Translations under genes and position numbers: made by a program
Shown here: in pieces, positions 7,732 through 14,858 of the stretch
Numbering within the stretch: position 1 is the first letter of the stretch
Layout of the letters: every line of letters begins with the position of its first letter
Notes under the pieces: model-generated
Databases searched by the model: none
What the model was told of the DNA's origin: nothing
The model's input: only the letters and a program-made list of their open reading frames with translations
IMG/VR virus record: IMGVR_UViG_3300043413_000016
Location: 1-55,572 of that record
Source of the DNA: a virus
DNA length: 55,572 nt
Direction: 5' to 3' (one strand)

Positions 7732-7937
7732 GCGACCGCCGCGAACAACGTGCAGCCGAAGCTGCTTGGCGTGAGTCCCAGCGCGGCGTGCTTCACGACG
7801 AGCACGACGCTGCAACAGACCCTGAAGGGCTGCCGCCGCTGACGAAGGCACTGGCAGCACTGGCCGCGTTGCTGGCTGGCGTGGCGGGGTTTGTCGGCTG
7901 GGTGCTGCCGGCCATTGCCGACAAGGTGTTCCTGTGA
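7728..7937 (+). CDS. small membrane protein, 69 aa
   Basis: 69 residues from ATG 7728, which overlaps the preceding stop. Polar N-terminus rich in Arg, Glu and Asp (about 35 residues), then one long hydrophobic segment LAALAALLAGVAGFVGWVLP. One span with the charged part probably inside. It is not next to the endolysin, so I do not call it a holin. Stop TGA 7935-7937 overlaps the next ATG by one base. Confidence 0.55.
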   Translation: MSDRREQRAAEAAWRESQRGVLHDEHDAATDPEGLPPLTKALAALAALLAGVAGFVGWVLPAIADKVFL

Positions 7938-8101
7938 TGGGCCGCCACTCTGCTGCTGCCGTTGTCGTGGCGCTGCTCAACATGGTCATTCTGGCCCTGC
8001 TTCTGCGCGCAGGCTTGGCGCTGTGGGTTGACTGCGGCAAAGCCTGCGGCGCAAAGGCGCGCGCCAAGCAAACCCAAGAACGACCGAAGGATGCTCGATG
8101 A
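7937..8101 (+). CDS. small membrane protein, 54 aa
   Basis: ATG 7937 shares its A with the preceding stop. A short N-terminus is followed by AVVVALLNMVILALLLRAGLAL, a membrane span, then two cysteines and a strongly basic tail (KARAKQTQERPK). Coupled by ATGA to the next gene at 8098. Third in a run of very small overlapping genes; function unknown. Confidence 0.55.
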   Translation: MGRHSAAAVVVALLNMVILALLLRAGLALWVDCGKACGAKARAKQTQERPKDAR

Positions 8102-8253
8102 AGCAAGCCAACAACCTGGGCGCCATGCTGCTGGCCAGCGGCGCCGTCACCGGCCCATACCGGCGCACCAAGCCGCTGCCCGTGAGTGCTGCGCGGCGTG
8201 TTTGGCGCGCGGTGCGGGCGTACATCCGAAACATGACAAAGGAGATCCTGTGA
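8098..8253 (+). CDS. small basic protein, 51 aa
   Basis: 51 residues, no membrane span in the second half, strongly basic (RRTKPLPVSAARRVWRAVRAY). Starts at ATG 8098 in ATGA overlap and ends at 8253 overlapping the GTG of the ERF gene. Its 3' end carries AAAGGAG (8238-8244), the ribosome-binding site of the ERF gene. No family recognised. Confidence 0.5.
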   Translation: MKQANNLGAMLLASGAVTGPYRRTKPLPVSAARRVWRAVRAYIRNMTKEIL

Positions 8254-8912
8254 ACGATCAAGCAATGGCTGCGCTTTATTCCGCGCTGGCCCAGGCGCAA
8301 GCCGAGTTCCAGCCGATCACGAAGAACCGTGAAGTGATGATCACCATGAAGTCGGGCGGCAAATACAAGTTTCGCTACGCCGACCTTGATGAAATCAACC
8401 TGCGCACCAGGCCAGCACTGACCAAGTACGGACTGGGCCTGATGCAGATTGTCAGCAGCGAGCCTAGCGGGGCTACGTTCATCGAAACCCGCCTGACCCA
8501 CAAGGACGGCGGCAGCGTGTCGGCCCGCCTGGACATCAAGGGCCCGCGCGAGTACCCCGACCCCAAGGAGTTTGGCGCCGTGGTCAGCTATCTGCGCCGC
8601 TACCAAGTTACGCCGATGCTGGGCGTGGCCGCTGATGACGACATTGACCAGCGCCCGCGCCACCCGACCGGCGACCAAGACGACGGCGGCAGGCAAGACG
8701 ATGACGGCTCTGAAGTGAGCGCCATCGTCAACGAACTGATCGCCAAGGCCAGCGCAGTCACCACCGACGCCGAAGCCCTCAAGTTCTGGAAGGACAACAA
8801 CGGCAAGTTGGCGCGCTGGCCGAACGCGCACGCCGAGTTCAAGCAGGCCGTGGCCAACCAGCGCAGCCGCATTGCCGAAGCAGCCAAGACGACGGCAGGG
8901 GCCGCGTCATGA
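8250..8912 (+). CDS. ERF-family single-strand annealing protein
   Basis: 220-residue recombinase of the ERF superfamily, which anneals complementary single strands and works with a 5'-3' exonuclease in phage recombination. The core (residues 5-130) has the family pattern: AALYSALAQAQAEFQPITKN, a KYKFRYADLDEI segment, GLGLMQIVSS, then EFGAVVSYLRRYQVTPMLGVAADDD. The C-terminal part is a variable acidic linker and a small helical domain (WKDNNGKLARWPNAHAEFK). Start GTG 8250 has AAAGGAG five bases upstream; ATG 8265 is a weaker choice. The exonuclease gene follows by ATGA overlap, the classic pairing. Confidence 0.88.
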   Translation: MNDQAMAALYSALAQAQAEFQPITKNREVMITMKSGGKYKFRYADLDEINLRTRPALTKYGLGLMQIVSSEPSGATFIETRLTHKDGGSVSARLDIKGPREYPDPKEFGAVVSYLRRYQVTPMLGVAADDDIDQRPRHPTGDQDDGGRQDDDGSEVSAIVNELIAKASAVTTDAEALKFWKDNNGKLARWPNAHAEFKQAVANQRSRIAEAAKTTAGAAS

Positions 8913-9631
8913 CCATCATCTGGTGCAACGACCCCCAGGGCAGTGATGAATGGCTTGCCGCGCGCCGTGGCGCCATCACCGGCAGCCGCGCCAAGGATGC
9001 CCGCGACCGCCTGAAGAACGGCAGCCCGGGCAGCAAGATGCTGACCTATGCCATGGACACCGCCCGCGAGCGTGAAGGCGGCCAGCCGCTGGCCCAGGGC
9101 CAAAACACCGCCATGCGGATCGGCACAGAACAGGAGCCAATCGCGCGCATGAAGTACGAAGCCTTTACGGGCGAACTGGTGGAAGAAGTGGGTTTTGCGC
9201 ACACCCATGACGGCCGGTTTGGCTGCAGCCTGGACGGCAGAGTGGGCCCGAACGGTGCAATCGAGGTCAAAACGCTGGTGGGCAGCACAAGCCTGTTCGC
9301 TGCCCTGGTTGACGGCGACATCAGCGAGTACCGCGACCAGTGCCTGATGGCCATGTGGCTGCTGACGCTGGACTGGGTTGACGTGGTTCTGTGGGCCCCT
9401 GACCTTGACCTGTTGCGCGTGGTGCGCGTGAACCGCGACGAAGAAGAGATTGCAGCCTTCGAGGCTGACATGCTGCTCTTCGACCGGCTGGTTGAGAACT
9501 ACCGCGCCAAGTTGCGTGGCGTCATGGCGGTGCTGCGCGGCGAGGACGAACTGCCCGAGCCCGCCCAGGCACCAGCAGCACCCACCCCACAAGCCACCAC
9601 CCAACTTGCGCCGCTTGAGCCGGCATTCTGA
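8909..9631 (+). CDS. YqaJ-type (lambda exonuclease family) viral recombinase
   Basis: 240-residue nuclease that resects double-strand ends to feed the ERF protein. The catalytic pattern is visible: SDEWLAARRG (residues 12-21) at the start, a GTEQEPIAR helix with Glu74, CSLDG with Asp109, and IEVKT with Glu119 and Lys121. A QCLMAMWLL helix follows, as in the family. The last 30 residues are a Pro/Ala-rich tail. Starts in ATGA overlap with the ERF gene. Length is normal for the family. Confidence 0.9.
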   Translation: MTIIWCNDPQGSDEWLAARRGAITGSRAKDARDRLKNGSPGSKMLTYAMDTAREREGGQPLAQGQNTAMRIGTEQEPIARMKYEAFTGELVEEVGFAHTHDGRFGCSLDGRVGPNGAIEVKTLVGSTSLFAALVDGDISEYRDQCLMAMWLLTLDWVDVVLWAPDLDLLRVVRVNRDEEEIAAFEADMLLFDRLVENYRAKLRGVMAVLRGEDELPEPAQAPAAPTPQATTQLAPLEPAF

Positions 9632-9633
9632 CC

Positions 9634-10074
9634 GTGGACAACACCAAACCCAAAGCACCCCACACCCCGGGCCCGTGGCGCTGGGAAATCAGCATGAATA
9701 GCAAGCGCCTGCACTTGGTGGGCGGCAAGCCCATGTACGACCTGAGCATCATGGACTTTGACCGCTGGGGCATGAGCAGCGCCGTTGTGACCCTGCGCGA
9801 CACCGCGCACGACGGCATGAACATCATGCACCGCCTGCCTGACCGGCCTGATTGGATCGCGCCGTTTCCTGGCCGCGAGCATCACGCCAGTTGGTGCCAA
9901 GACATCACGCACCCCGACATGCGTTTGATGGCTGCTGCACCCGACCTGCTGGATGCGCTGATCGTGCTGGTGGAAAAAAATGCCGACTACATGCGCCGCA
10001 ACAACCTGGGCGACCCCGAGCGCGAAGACGCCACCAAGCAAGCCCGCGCTGCCATTGCCAAAGCCACCGCCTGA
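9634..10074 (+). CDS. conserved phage protein with HTPGPW motif
   Basis: 146-residue protein from GTG 9634, two bases after the exonuclease stop. The N-terminal HTPGPWRWE and the later DMRLMAAAPDLLDALIVLVEK are hallmarks of a small family seen in many phages of Gram-negative hosts; its function is not known to me. The middle has strands with two histidine-rich turns (HRLPDRPDW, REHHASW). It probably belongs to the recombination or DNA-metabolism unit by position. Confidence 0.7.
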   Translation: MDNTKPKAPHTPGPWRWEISMNSKRLHLVGGKPMYDLSIMDFDRWGMSSAVVTLRDTAHDGMNIMHRLPDRPDWIAPFPGREHHASWCQDITHPDMRLMAAAPDLLDALIVLVEKNADYMRRNNLGDPEREDATKQARAAIAKATA

Positions 10075-10085
10075 AAGACGCCACC

Positions 10086-11399
10086 ATGAACACCGAAGTG
10101 ATCGACCGGCCCACCGTGGCCGAACAAACCCCCAGCGCCATCGCCACCAGCATCACCACGGTGCAAGGCGAAGTTGCCAAGTTCGACCAGATTGCAGCCG
10201 GCCTGGCCGCCATCGAAGCTGCACACCCGAAGAACGTGATCGTTGCCGCCATCGACACCCCGGCCGGGATGAGGCTGGCCGAGGCATCTTGGCGCGCGTA
10301 CCGCAACCCGCGCCTGGAGGTGGAGAAAGCCCGCAAGGCAGCCAAGGCCCCGGTGCTGGCGCTGGGCAAAGCCATCGACAGCTTTGCCGCCGACCTGGAG
10401 GCGAAACTGCTGGCCGGTGAAGAGCACTACAAGGCCCAGATCACCGCCGAGGAAGCCCGCCGCGAAGCCGTGAAGGCCGAAGCCGCGCGCAAGGAGGCCG
10501 AGCGCCTGGCCGGCCTGCGCCAAGAGGTTGACGTTATCCTGGCCGGCTGGCTTGACCGATGCACGACCCAGGGCATGACCGCCGACCGCGTGGCTGCTGG
10601 CATCACAGCCCTGACCGCCGCCGCCATGCCTGCCGACCGTGGTTTTCAGGACGTGGCCGCCCACTGGGGCAGCGCAAAGCTGTTGACCTTGGGCAAGATG
10701 GAGCGCATCCGCCTTGACTTGGAACGCGCCGAACTGCAGGCCCAGCGCGAAGAACAGGCGCGTCAGGACGCCGAGCGCGCCGCACAGCAGGCTGCTGAAC
10801 TGAAGAAAGCCCGCGATGAAGCCGCCCGGCTCACAAGCCTGAGCCGGCGCATCAGCGAAATCCACGCTGCCGCCACTGGCCACGAACGGGCCAGCGCCTG
10901 GGACTTGTTCGAGGCCATCACCGCCGTGGAGGCCCTGGACGTGAGCGAAAGCACCTATCAGGAATTCGCAGCTGCTGCCCAGGCCGCGCAGGCATCGACC
11001 CTGGCGGCACTGCGGGCGAAGCACAGCGCCGCCATGGCGCGCGAGGACGAGCGGGCGAAAGCCTTGCAGCAAGTCAGCCAGGACGCCGACGCACAGGTGC
11101 AGGCCGCCTGTGGCATCCCCGCGCCGCTGCTGCAAGACGCATCACGGGGCCTGTTTGATGCCTTGGCCAGCAAGCCCGACGCCATGATGCACGCACGCGA
11201 GGCTGCGGCTGCCATCGCCGCATCGCAGCCCGAGCCCACTGCGCCAGTTGCCGATGACAACTACTCAGAGCGGCACACGCTGGCCCTGTGCCGCGAAGCC
11301 CTGGAGATGCTCGCCCCCGAAGGTGACTGCAGCCTCTGGAGCGATGCGCATACAGCAGCCTTGCGCACGGCCGTTGACTGCTTTGAAGCGACAATCTAG
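10086..11399 (+). CDS. coiled-coil early protein, 437 aa
   Basis: 437 residues from ATG 10086. Long alpha-helical stretches dominate: residues 95-140 and 215-260 are Ala, Glu, Arg and Gln rich with heptad character (EEARREAVKAEAARKEAERL and similar). A C-terminal helical module ends the protein. It resembles coiled-coil proteins that accompany ERF/RecT-like genes in other phages, but I cannot assign a biochemical role. The GC-rich repeats here make several other frames look open; those are shadows. Confidence 0.7.
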   Translation: MNTEVIDRPTVAEQTPSAIATSITTVQGEVAKFDQIAAGLAAIEAAHPKNVIVAAIDTPAGMRLAEASWRAYRNPRLEVEKARKAAKAPVLALGKAIDSFAADLEAKLLAGEEHYKAQITAEEARREAVKAEAARKEAERLAGLRQEVDVILAGWLDRCTTQGMTADRVAAGITALTAAAMPADRGFQDVAAHWGSAKLLTLGKMERIRLDLERAELQAQREEQARQDAERAAQQAAELKKARDEAARLTSLSRRISEIHAAATGHERASAWDLFEAITAVEALDVSESTYQEFAAAAQAAQASTLAALRAKHSAAMAREDERAKALQQVSQDADAQVQAACGIPAPLLQDASRGLFDALASKPDAMMHAREAAAAIAASQPEPTAPVADDNYSERHTLALCREALEMLAPEGDCSLWSDAHTAALRTAVDCFEATI

Positions 11400-11406
11400 C
11401 CACAAC

Positions 11407-12117
11407 ATGACCCTGATTCGCAAACCAAAACCCGACGGCCGCAAGAGCGGCGCGTACATCGGATACGGCGCAATGGCCCAGCTGCTGGTTGTGCTGAAGG
11501 AACCGCAGACGGCAATCAGCGCAGCCGAAATCACTGGGGTCCACCCGTTGGCGCTGAAGCCGCTGTTCAAGCAGTTCATGGCCCTCAATCTGCTGGATAG
11601 AGTTGGATGGAACGGCTCAAAGCGCGGTTTCGCCTCCCCAATCTATCGCATTGGAACGGGCCAGCGCTACCCCGCGCCGATCATGCGCAACGGCCAGCCG
11701 CAGACGCACGCCGATCACATGCCGCCACTGCGCCCGCGCGTTGTGGCATTCGCCAGCATCGTGCACGCCTTGCAACAGGGCCCCTCGCCGATCTCCGAGA
11801 TATGCCATCAGTCAGGCGTGCAGGAGTCAAACCTGCGCCCGGCCATGCGAGCACTGCACAAGGGCCGGCTGATCTACAGGGCGGCATATGAGCGCCTGAC
11901 GCCTCGTGCATCAATATCGACCCTTTGGGCCTGGGGCTCTGGTCCAGACGCCAAGAGGCCGCCAAAAAAGGCCAGGGTCTACGTCACTGCCGCCACAACA
12001 AAAGCGCCACGGAGTTCGTGGACTGTGGCGGTGGCGGCCCTGAAGCGACAAGCCGGGATCGCGCGGCCTTCGTGCCGAGAGATCGCACAGCAACCTGGCG
12101 CAGAGATGCAGCCATGA
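11407..12117 (+). CDS. protein with two winged-helix domains
   Basis: 236 residues. Two segments have winged-helix shape: residues 18-75 (LLVVLKEPQTAISAAEITG, then a recognition-type helix and a KRG turn) and residues 118-160 (ASIVHALQQGPSPISEICHQ, then LRPAMRALHKGRLI). The remaining C-terminus is basic. It may be a DNA-binding early regulator or replication initiator accessory; the sequence does not say which. The last 14 residues, CREIAQQPGAEMQP, reappear in changed form at the end of the next gene, which points to a local duplication. Confidence 0.55.
   Translation: MTLIRKPKPDGRKSGAYIGYGAMAQLLVVLKEPQTAISAAEITGVHPLALKPLFKQFMALNLLDRVGWNGSKRGFASPIYRIGTGQRYPAPIMRNGQPQTHADHMPPLRPRVVAFASIVHALQQGPSPISEICHQSGVQESNLRPAMRALHKGRLIYRAAYERLTPRASISTLWAWGSGPDAKRPPKKARVYVTAATTKAPRSSWTVAVAALKRQAGIARPSCREIAQQPGAEMQP
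12079..12117 (+). repeat. imperfect direct repeat, copy 1
   Basis: About 38 bases ending ..AGAGATGCAGCCATGA that form the 3' end of one gene and the start of the next. A diverged copy lies at 12330-12368 in the same position relative to the next gene pair. It points to duplication of a gene-end and ribosome-binding unit. Confidence 0.45.
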
Positions 12118-12368
12118 GCAGAGACTGCGAACACGGACAGCTTGCCAGGAGCTGCGACCGCTGCGCAGACGCGGCAGAGATCGCAGATTTACACCAGCAA
12201 CTGGCCGCAGAGCGCAAGCGGTGCTCGAAGCTGCGCCGCCTGCTGCAAGAAGCCGACGTCTTGTTTACACCGCTGTGCAAAGACGCCACTGCGTGGAACT
12301 GGTTGGATGAGGCGCGGGCCTCTTGCAGAGATGTCGCGCGACAGCCTCACGTAGAGATGCAGCCATGA
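12114..12368 (+). CDS. hypothetical Cys/His protein, 84 aa
   Basis: 84 residues starting in ATGA overlap at 12114. The first 20 residues hold CEHG...CDRC, a likely small metal site, then a helical coiled-coil segment (AEIADLHQQLAAERKRCSKLRRLL), and a C-terminus CRDVARQPHVEMQP that mirrors the end of the previous gene. Function unknown. Confidence 0.6.
   Translation: MSRDCEHGQLARSCDRCADAAEIADLHQQLAAERKRCSKLRRLLQEADVLFTPLCKDATAWNWLDEARASCRDVARQPHVEMQP
12330..12368 (+). repeat. imperfect direct repeat, copy 2
   Basis: Second copy of the unit at 12079-12117. The shared 3' block GAGATGCAGCCATGA is exact; upstream bases differ at about a third of the positions. Confidence 0.45.
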
Positions 12369-12613
12369 ACATGCAGCAGCTTCGGCGCCGACAGGCAGCA
12401 CGCCAGCTTGAACACTCGCGCATCTGGGCGCCTGACCGCTTCGACGTGCGCTACAGCGACCGAGACGAGGAAGACAACTACTTCCACGACGACGATGGCG
12501 AGGTGCGCAACGTGACTTGCAAGCACTGCCACGGTACGGGCGGCGACCCGTGGAACGACGGCATCTTGCCGTGCGAGCACTGCGACGGCGAAGGCTACGA
12601 GTGGTGGAAGTGA
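12365..12613 (+). CDS. DnaJ-type zinc-finger small protein
   Basis: 82 residues with a paired CxxCxGxG motif near the end: CKHCHGTGG and CEHCDGEG, the pattern of the DnaJ central zinc finger, which binds one zinc. There is no J domain. The N-terminal 45 residues are charged and end in an acidic run (DEEDNYFHDDDGE). ATG 12365 overlaps the previous stop. It is the last gene before the first attC site, eight bases after its stop. Small DnaJ-finger proteins are common in phages, with unclear roles. Confidence 0.7.
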   Translation: MNMQQLRRRQAARQLEHSRIWAPDRFDVRYSDRDEEDNYFHDDDGEVRNVTCKHCHGTGGDPWNDGILPCEHCDGEGYEWWK

Positions 12614-12620
12614 ACCTGAA

Positions 12621-12724
12621 GCCGAACGTGGTGGTAACGCGGGCCCAAAAGCGCGAGCCACTGCCGGAATGACCAGCGAGAGCGAGGCCCGCTTTTGGGG
12701 CTCGCGTTGACCAACCTGTTCGGC
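12621..12724 (+). repeat. attC: integron-type attC site 1
   Basis: 104 bases. Outer boxes GCCGAAC (12621-12627) and GTTCGGC (12718-12724) are exact complements. Inner arms GGTAACGCGGGCCCAAAAGC and (complement of) GGCCCGCTTTTGGGGCTCGC pair over about 20 bases with unpaired extra bases on one side, as in attC sites. It follows the DnaJ-finger gene. The inner arms are almost the same as those of the site at 15436. Confidence 0.8.
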
Positions 12725-12746
12725 CTGGTGCCGAAGCGAAAGGGCG

Positions 12747-13022
12747 ATGAAAATGACGATGGAAGAAGCGCTTCAGATCATGAAAGGCCAGTCAAATGGG
12801 TTTATGGTCTCTTTTGAACGCAGAGATAGTTATGCTCTGGTGAGTGACCACTTTCCGGACGTGAAAAGCGGAGAGCCTGCAATTGAGACCGAGGAAGAAG
12901 CATGGCGGATGGCGAGGCAGTTTGCTGCCAAGACTCAGGGCCGCTGCTTAAACGTGCGCGTTATCCATAGCGATTACTCGCCAGTTTCCAGCAGCATCAA
13001 TCGGGTGATTAAGAACCGATAG
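12747..13022 (+). CDS. cassette gene A: hypothetical protein, 91 aa
   Basis: Only gene of a cassette that runs from 12719 to the R'' box at 13025. It encodes 91 residues with FMVSFERRDSYALVSDHFPD and a TEEEAWRMARQFAAKT helix, the style of small alpha-beta proteins I associate with integron cassettes. AAAGGG (12739-12744) lies too near the first ATG (12747) and at good distance from the second ATG (12753), so the protein may be 89 residues. Stop at 13020-13022, just before attC 2. GC is lower than in the phage genes around it. Function unknown. Confidence 0.7.
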   Translation: MKMTMEEALQIMKGQSNGFMVSFERRDSYALVSDHFPDVKSGEPAIETEEEAWRMARQFAAKTQGRCLNVRVIHSDYSPVSSSINRVIKNR

Positions 13023-13024
13023 AT

Positions 13025-13093
13025 GCCGAACGCAGAGTTGTGCGGCTCGCCGAAGCGCAGCGTAGGCGAGTCCGAACGAACGCCGGGTTATGC
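13025..13093 (+). repeat. attC: integron-type attC site 2
   Basis: 69 bases. R'' is GCCGAAC (13025-13031), R' is GTTATGC (13087-13093). Arms GTTGTGCGGCTCGCC (13037-13051) and GGCGAGTCCGAACGAAC (13065-13081) pair with extra unpaired bases, around a 13-base centre. R'' is the exact complement of the TTCGGC that opens cassette A at 12719. Confidence 0.85.
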
Positions 13094-13117
13094 CGCTGAT
13101 GGAAACGGAGAACGGGA

Positions 13118-13480
13118 ATGACGGAGGACTACAAGAGCATGTTTGAACAGGCCGTGCGCACGCTGGCCGCGATTGATGATGCACTCGGGATCGGTGGCGA
13201 CGGATGCGGCGACCCTGACCAGACGCTAACCGCGATTGAGGAATTGAAGGCGGCAAAAGTCGTCGCTGGCAGGACGGCGACAGTAACCCGAGAAATGATA
13301 GGCGCAGCGCATGACGTGATGCTGGCGAAAGGCGACTTTGTTCTTTCCGCCAACCTGCTTGAGCGCATTTACGTGGCGATGGATCAGGCAGCGCCGCCAC
13401 CACAAACGCCGTTTGATACTTGCCCGACGTGTGAGGCGCTGGCCCGCACGGTGATGATGGATCAGACGGGTGCGGCATAA
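13118..13480 (+). CDS. cassette gene B: hypothetical protein, 120 aa
   Basis: Single gene of the cassette 13088-13481. ATG 13118 has ACGGAG seven bases before it. 120 residues, mainly helical and acidic, with a C-terminal CPTCEAL. The stop TAA lies inside the R'' box GCATAAC of attC 3, a common layout in integron cassettes. I do not recognise a domain; residues 50-95 (AKVVAGRTATVTREMIGAAHD...) look like a small phage or cassette protein of unknown role. Confidence 0.7.
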   Translation: MTEDYKSMFEQAVRTLAAIDDALGIGGDGCGDPDQTLTAIEELKAAKVVAGRTATVTREMIGAAHDVMLAKGDFVLSANLLERIYVAMDQAAPPPQTPFDTCPTCEALARTVMMDQTGAA

Positions 13481-13568
13481 CGTAGAGGTAACCGGGTGAC
13501 GCCCGAAGAAAGGTTCGATATGCAGACGACGGATGCCAGCGGCACTCCGGTTGACCGCCATGTTAGGC
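13475..13568 (+). repeat. attC: integron-type attC site 3
   Basis: 94 bases. R'' GCATAAC (13475-13481) is the exact complement of TTATGC, which opens cassette B at 13088. Inner arms GGTAACCGGGTGACGCC (13487-13503) and GGCACTCCGGTTGACC (13541-13556) pair with extra unpaired bases. R' is GTTAGGC (13562-13568). Confidence 0.8.
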
Positions 13569-13582
13569 CACTGCGGCCATAC

Positions 13583-13879
13583 ATGTGCTGGTGTGGCGAC
13601 CCTGCAGACGGGGCCGTGCTGGCTTGGGCGCACACCGCGCAGGATGCCCGCAAGCTGGCGTATCCGGCCATTGCAGACTGGACGGATGCGGGCTTCACCG
13701 ACGTGCGCGCCAGGCTGCTGAAGGCCCACCCGGCGTACTACGAGACGCTGAAACTGAAGGACGGCCCGCACGTCAACGACTGCCCGCCGGTGTGCCCGCG
13801 CTGTGAGCAATGGGGCCAGCCGCTACTGCGTAATGGCTACGGCTGCATGCACTGCGGCGATGATGAACCTGTGGCCTAA
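13583..13879 (+). CDS. cassette gene C: Cys-rich protein, 98 aa
   Basis: The frame is open from GTG 13496, but that part lies in attC 3, so I place the start at ATG 13583, inside the cassette. 98 residues: CWCGDPADGAVLAWA at the start, then a helical DARKLAYPAIADWTD segment, and a C-terminal zinc-ribbon-like CPPVCPRCEQWG...CMHCGDD. No strong ribosome-binding site is visible, as in many cassette genes. The stop TAA lies in the R'' box of attC 4. Function unknown. Confidence 0.6.
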   Translation: MCWCGDPADGAVLAWAHTAQDARKLAYPAIADWTDAGFTDVRARLLKAHPAYYETLKLKDGPHVNDCPPVCPRCEQWGQPLLRNGYGCMHCGDDEPVA

Positions 13880-13977
13880 CGTGGGGGCTAAGGCGACCAC
13901 GGCGGCGCAGATAAACAACCCGGAGCGGCGCGCAACCTGTCCGCCGCTGTGGGTCGCCCTTGAGCGACAGGTTAGGC
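13874..13977 (+). repeat. attC: integron-type attC site 4
   Basis: 104 bases. R'' GCCTAAC (13874-13880) is the exact complement of TTAGGC that opens cassette C at 13563. Arms around GCTAAGGCGACCAC and GTGGGTCGCCCTTGAGC pair with extra unpaired bases. R' is GTTAGGC (13971-13977). Confidence 0.8.
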
Positions 13978-14003
13978 CACGCTGTGGCCGGAGCGAGAAA
14001 ACG

Positions 14004-14222
14004 ATGGAACACCCGACAACCGCTAAAAACGTGGCGTTCTGGGCACAACTGGTGCTTGCGAACGTGTGGCTGGCGTCGGAGGTCAGATGGTTGGCGCTGC
14101 CGTATATCTTGATGGCGCTGGCGATTCGCCTGCCGCACTGGCTGCGCGCATGGAAGCGGCGCCGCCCAAACCGAGGCTCCAAGACACGATTCTTACCTCC
14201 TTGGAGGCGGGGAAGACCGTGA
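14004..14222 (+). CDS. small membrane protein, 72 aa, first gene of cassette D
   Basis: ATG 14004 lies 27 bases after attC 4. Residues 8-50 are hydrophobic (VAFWAQLVLANVWLAS, then LALPYILMALAIRLP), giving two probable membrane spans, and the C-terminus is very basic (RAWKRRRPNRGSK). The last 70 bases overlap the start of the winged-helix gene in another frame. Function unknown; it could act with that regulator or be a toxin-like peptide, but nothing proves this. Confidence 0.5.
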   Translation: MEHPTTAKNVAFWAQLVLANVWLASEVRWLALPYILMALAIRLPHWLRAWKRRRPNRGSKTRFLPPWRRGRP

Positions 14223-14404
14223 CTGTTGGGGAAGTCTGTTCGCTACTTGATGAGAAGGGAATCCACGCCAAACGGGATGTTGTGTACGCGACACTTTTCC
14301 GCCTAGCTGGTTTTGGTTTACTCACTAAGGTTAGCCCTGGTGTATACCTCAGACCGCACGAAAAGCAGCAGCCCATCTTGCCGCCAGATGAGACTGGGGA
14401 ATAG
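14150..14404 (+). CDS. winged-helix regulator in cassette D, 84 aa
   Basis: 84 residues from ATG 14150 (an earlier start at 14066 is possible). The pattern TILTSLEAGKTVTVGEVCSL, LLDEKGIHAKRDVVYATLFRLAGFGLL, TKVSPGVYLRP fits a compact winged-helix: helix, turn, recognition helix, wing. GC is clearly lower than that of the neighbouring genes, which points to separate origin. A good Rho-independent terminator follows at 14425-14466. It may regulate its own cassette or other transcription in the host. Confidence 0.6.
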   Translation: MEAAPPKPRLQDTILTSLEAGKTVTVGEVCSLLDEKGIHAKRDVVYATLFRLAGFGLLTKVSPGVYLRPHEKQQPILPPDETGE

Positions 14405-14424
14405 CTTTGACTTCGAGAAAAGGC

Positions 14425-14466
14425 GAACGGCCCACAGGTTCGTACCCTGTGAGCCGTTCTTTTGTT
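14425..14466 (+). terminator. Rho-independent terminator after the winged-helix gene
   Basis: GAACGGCCCACAGG pairs with CCTGTGAGCCGTTC (14425 to 14459, one bulge), followed directly by TTTTGTT. It faces rightward and would end transcription from the array's first part. The rest of 14467-14696 holds no gene that I can support; a ten-codon frame from GTG 14529 to the TAG at 14559 is too short to call. Confidence 0.8.
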
Positions 14467-14696
14467 CAACCAATGCCGCGAGAGCAGCGCAGGTCGAGCG
14501 CACCAATCGACCGGAAAGGAAGATCGAGTGCCTAGCAACCACCGCAGGTTCATAACGTAGCGGCGGCGCCAGTGCTCGCATAGTAACTTCGGCGGGCTTG
14601 CCTGTCGAGGAAAAAGTGCGCCGTACTGGTGCTGCCTTGCCACGTCTCAGCCCCTGGCCGAAACCGGCTGGGCCCTGGTGGCCGGAGAGGAAACCG

Positions 14697-14858
14697 ATGA
14701 CGATCACGTTTCAAGGACACGTCGAAGCGCTGGAGGCGGCGGCGCCGTCCCAGGTGGTGGTGAAGCTGCGCACGCCGATTGAACCGGCAGGCGGGCACCA
14801 GATGACGCTTCGCCTTCCGGCGCCTAACGACGAAGCTCAGCCGACAAGGAGGCCATGA
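14697..14858 (+). CDS. hypothetical protein, 53 aa
   Basis: 53 residues from ATG 14697, with GGAGAGG eight bases upstream. A compact beta-rich sequence (MTITFQGHVEALEAA, VVVKLRTPIEP, HQMTLRLPAP). A GCCTAAC at 14822-14828 looks like an attC R'' box but no partner GTT follows, so I treat it as chance. Stop overlaps the next ATG. It lies in the long cassette D, yet the style is that of ordinary phage genes. Confidence 0.55.
   Translation: MTITFQGHVEALEAAAPSQVVVKLRTPIEPAGGHQMTLRLPAPNDEAQPTRRP

Noticed and set aside
14425-14466. tRNA-like T-arm (ACAGGTTCGTACCCTGT) inside the hairpin
   Set aside because: The loop lacks the conserved A58, and no acceptor, D or anticodon arm precedes it. The T-rich tail and long outer stem make it a terminator.
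14550-14556. TCATAAC as an attC box
   Set aside because: No partner box with matching arms follows, and no upstream boundary has the complementary opening bases.
14822-14828. GCCTAAC as a further attC R'' box in cassette D
   Set aside because: No GTTRRRY box and no pairing arms within 200 bases downstream; it lies inside the coding sequence of the 53-residue gene.
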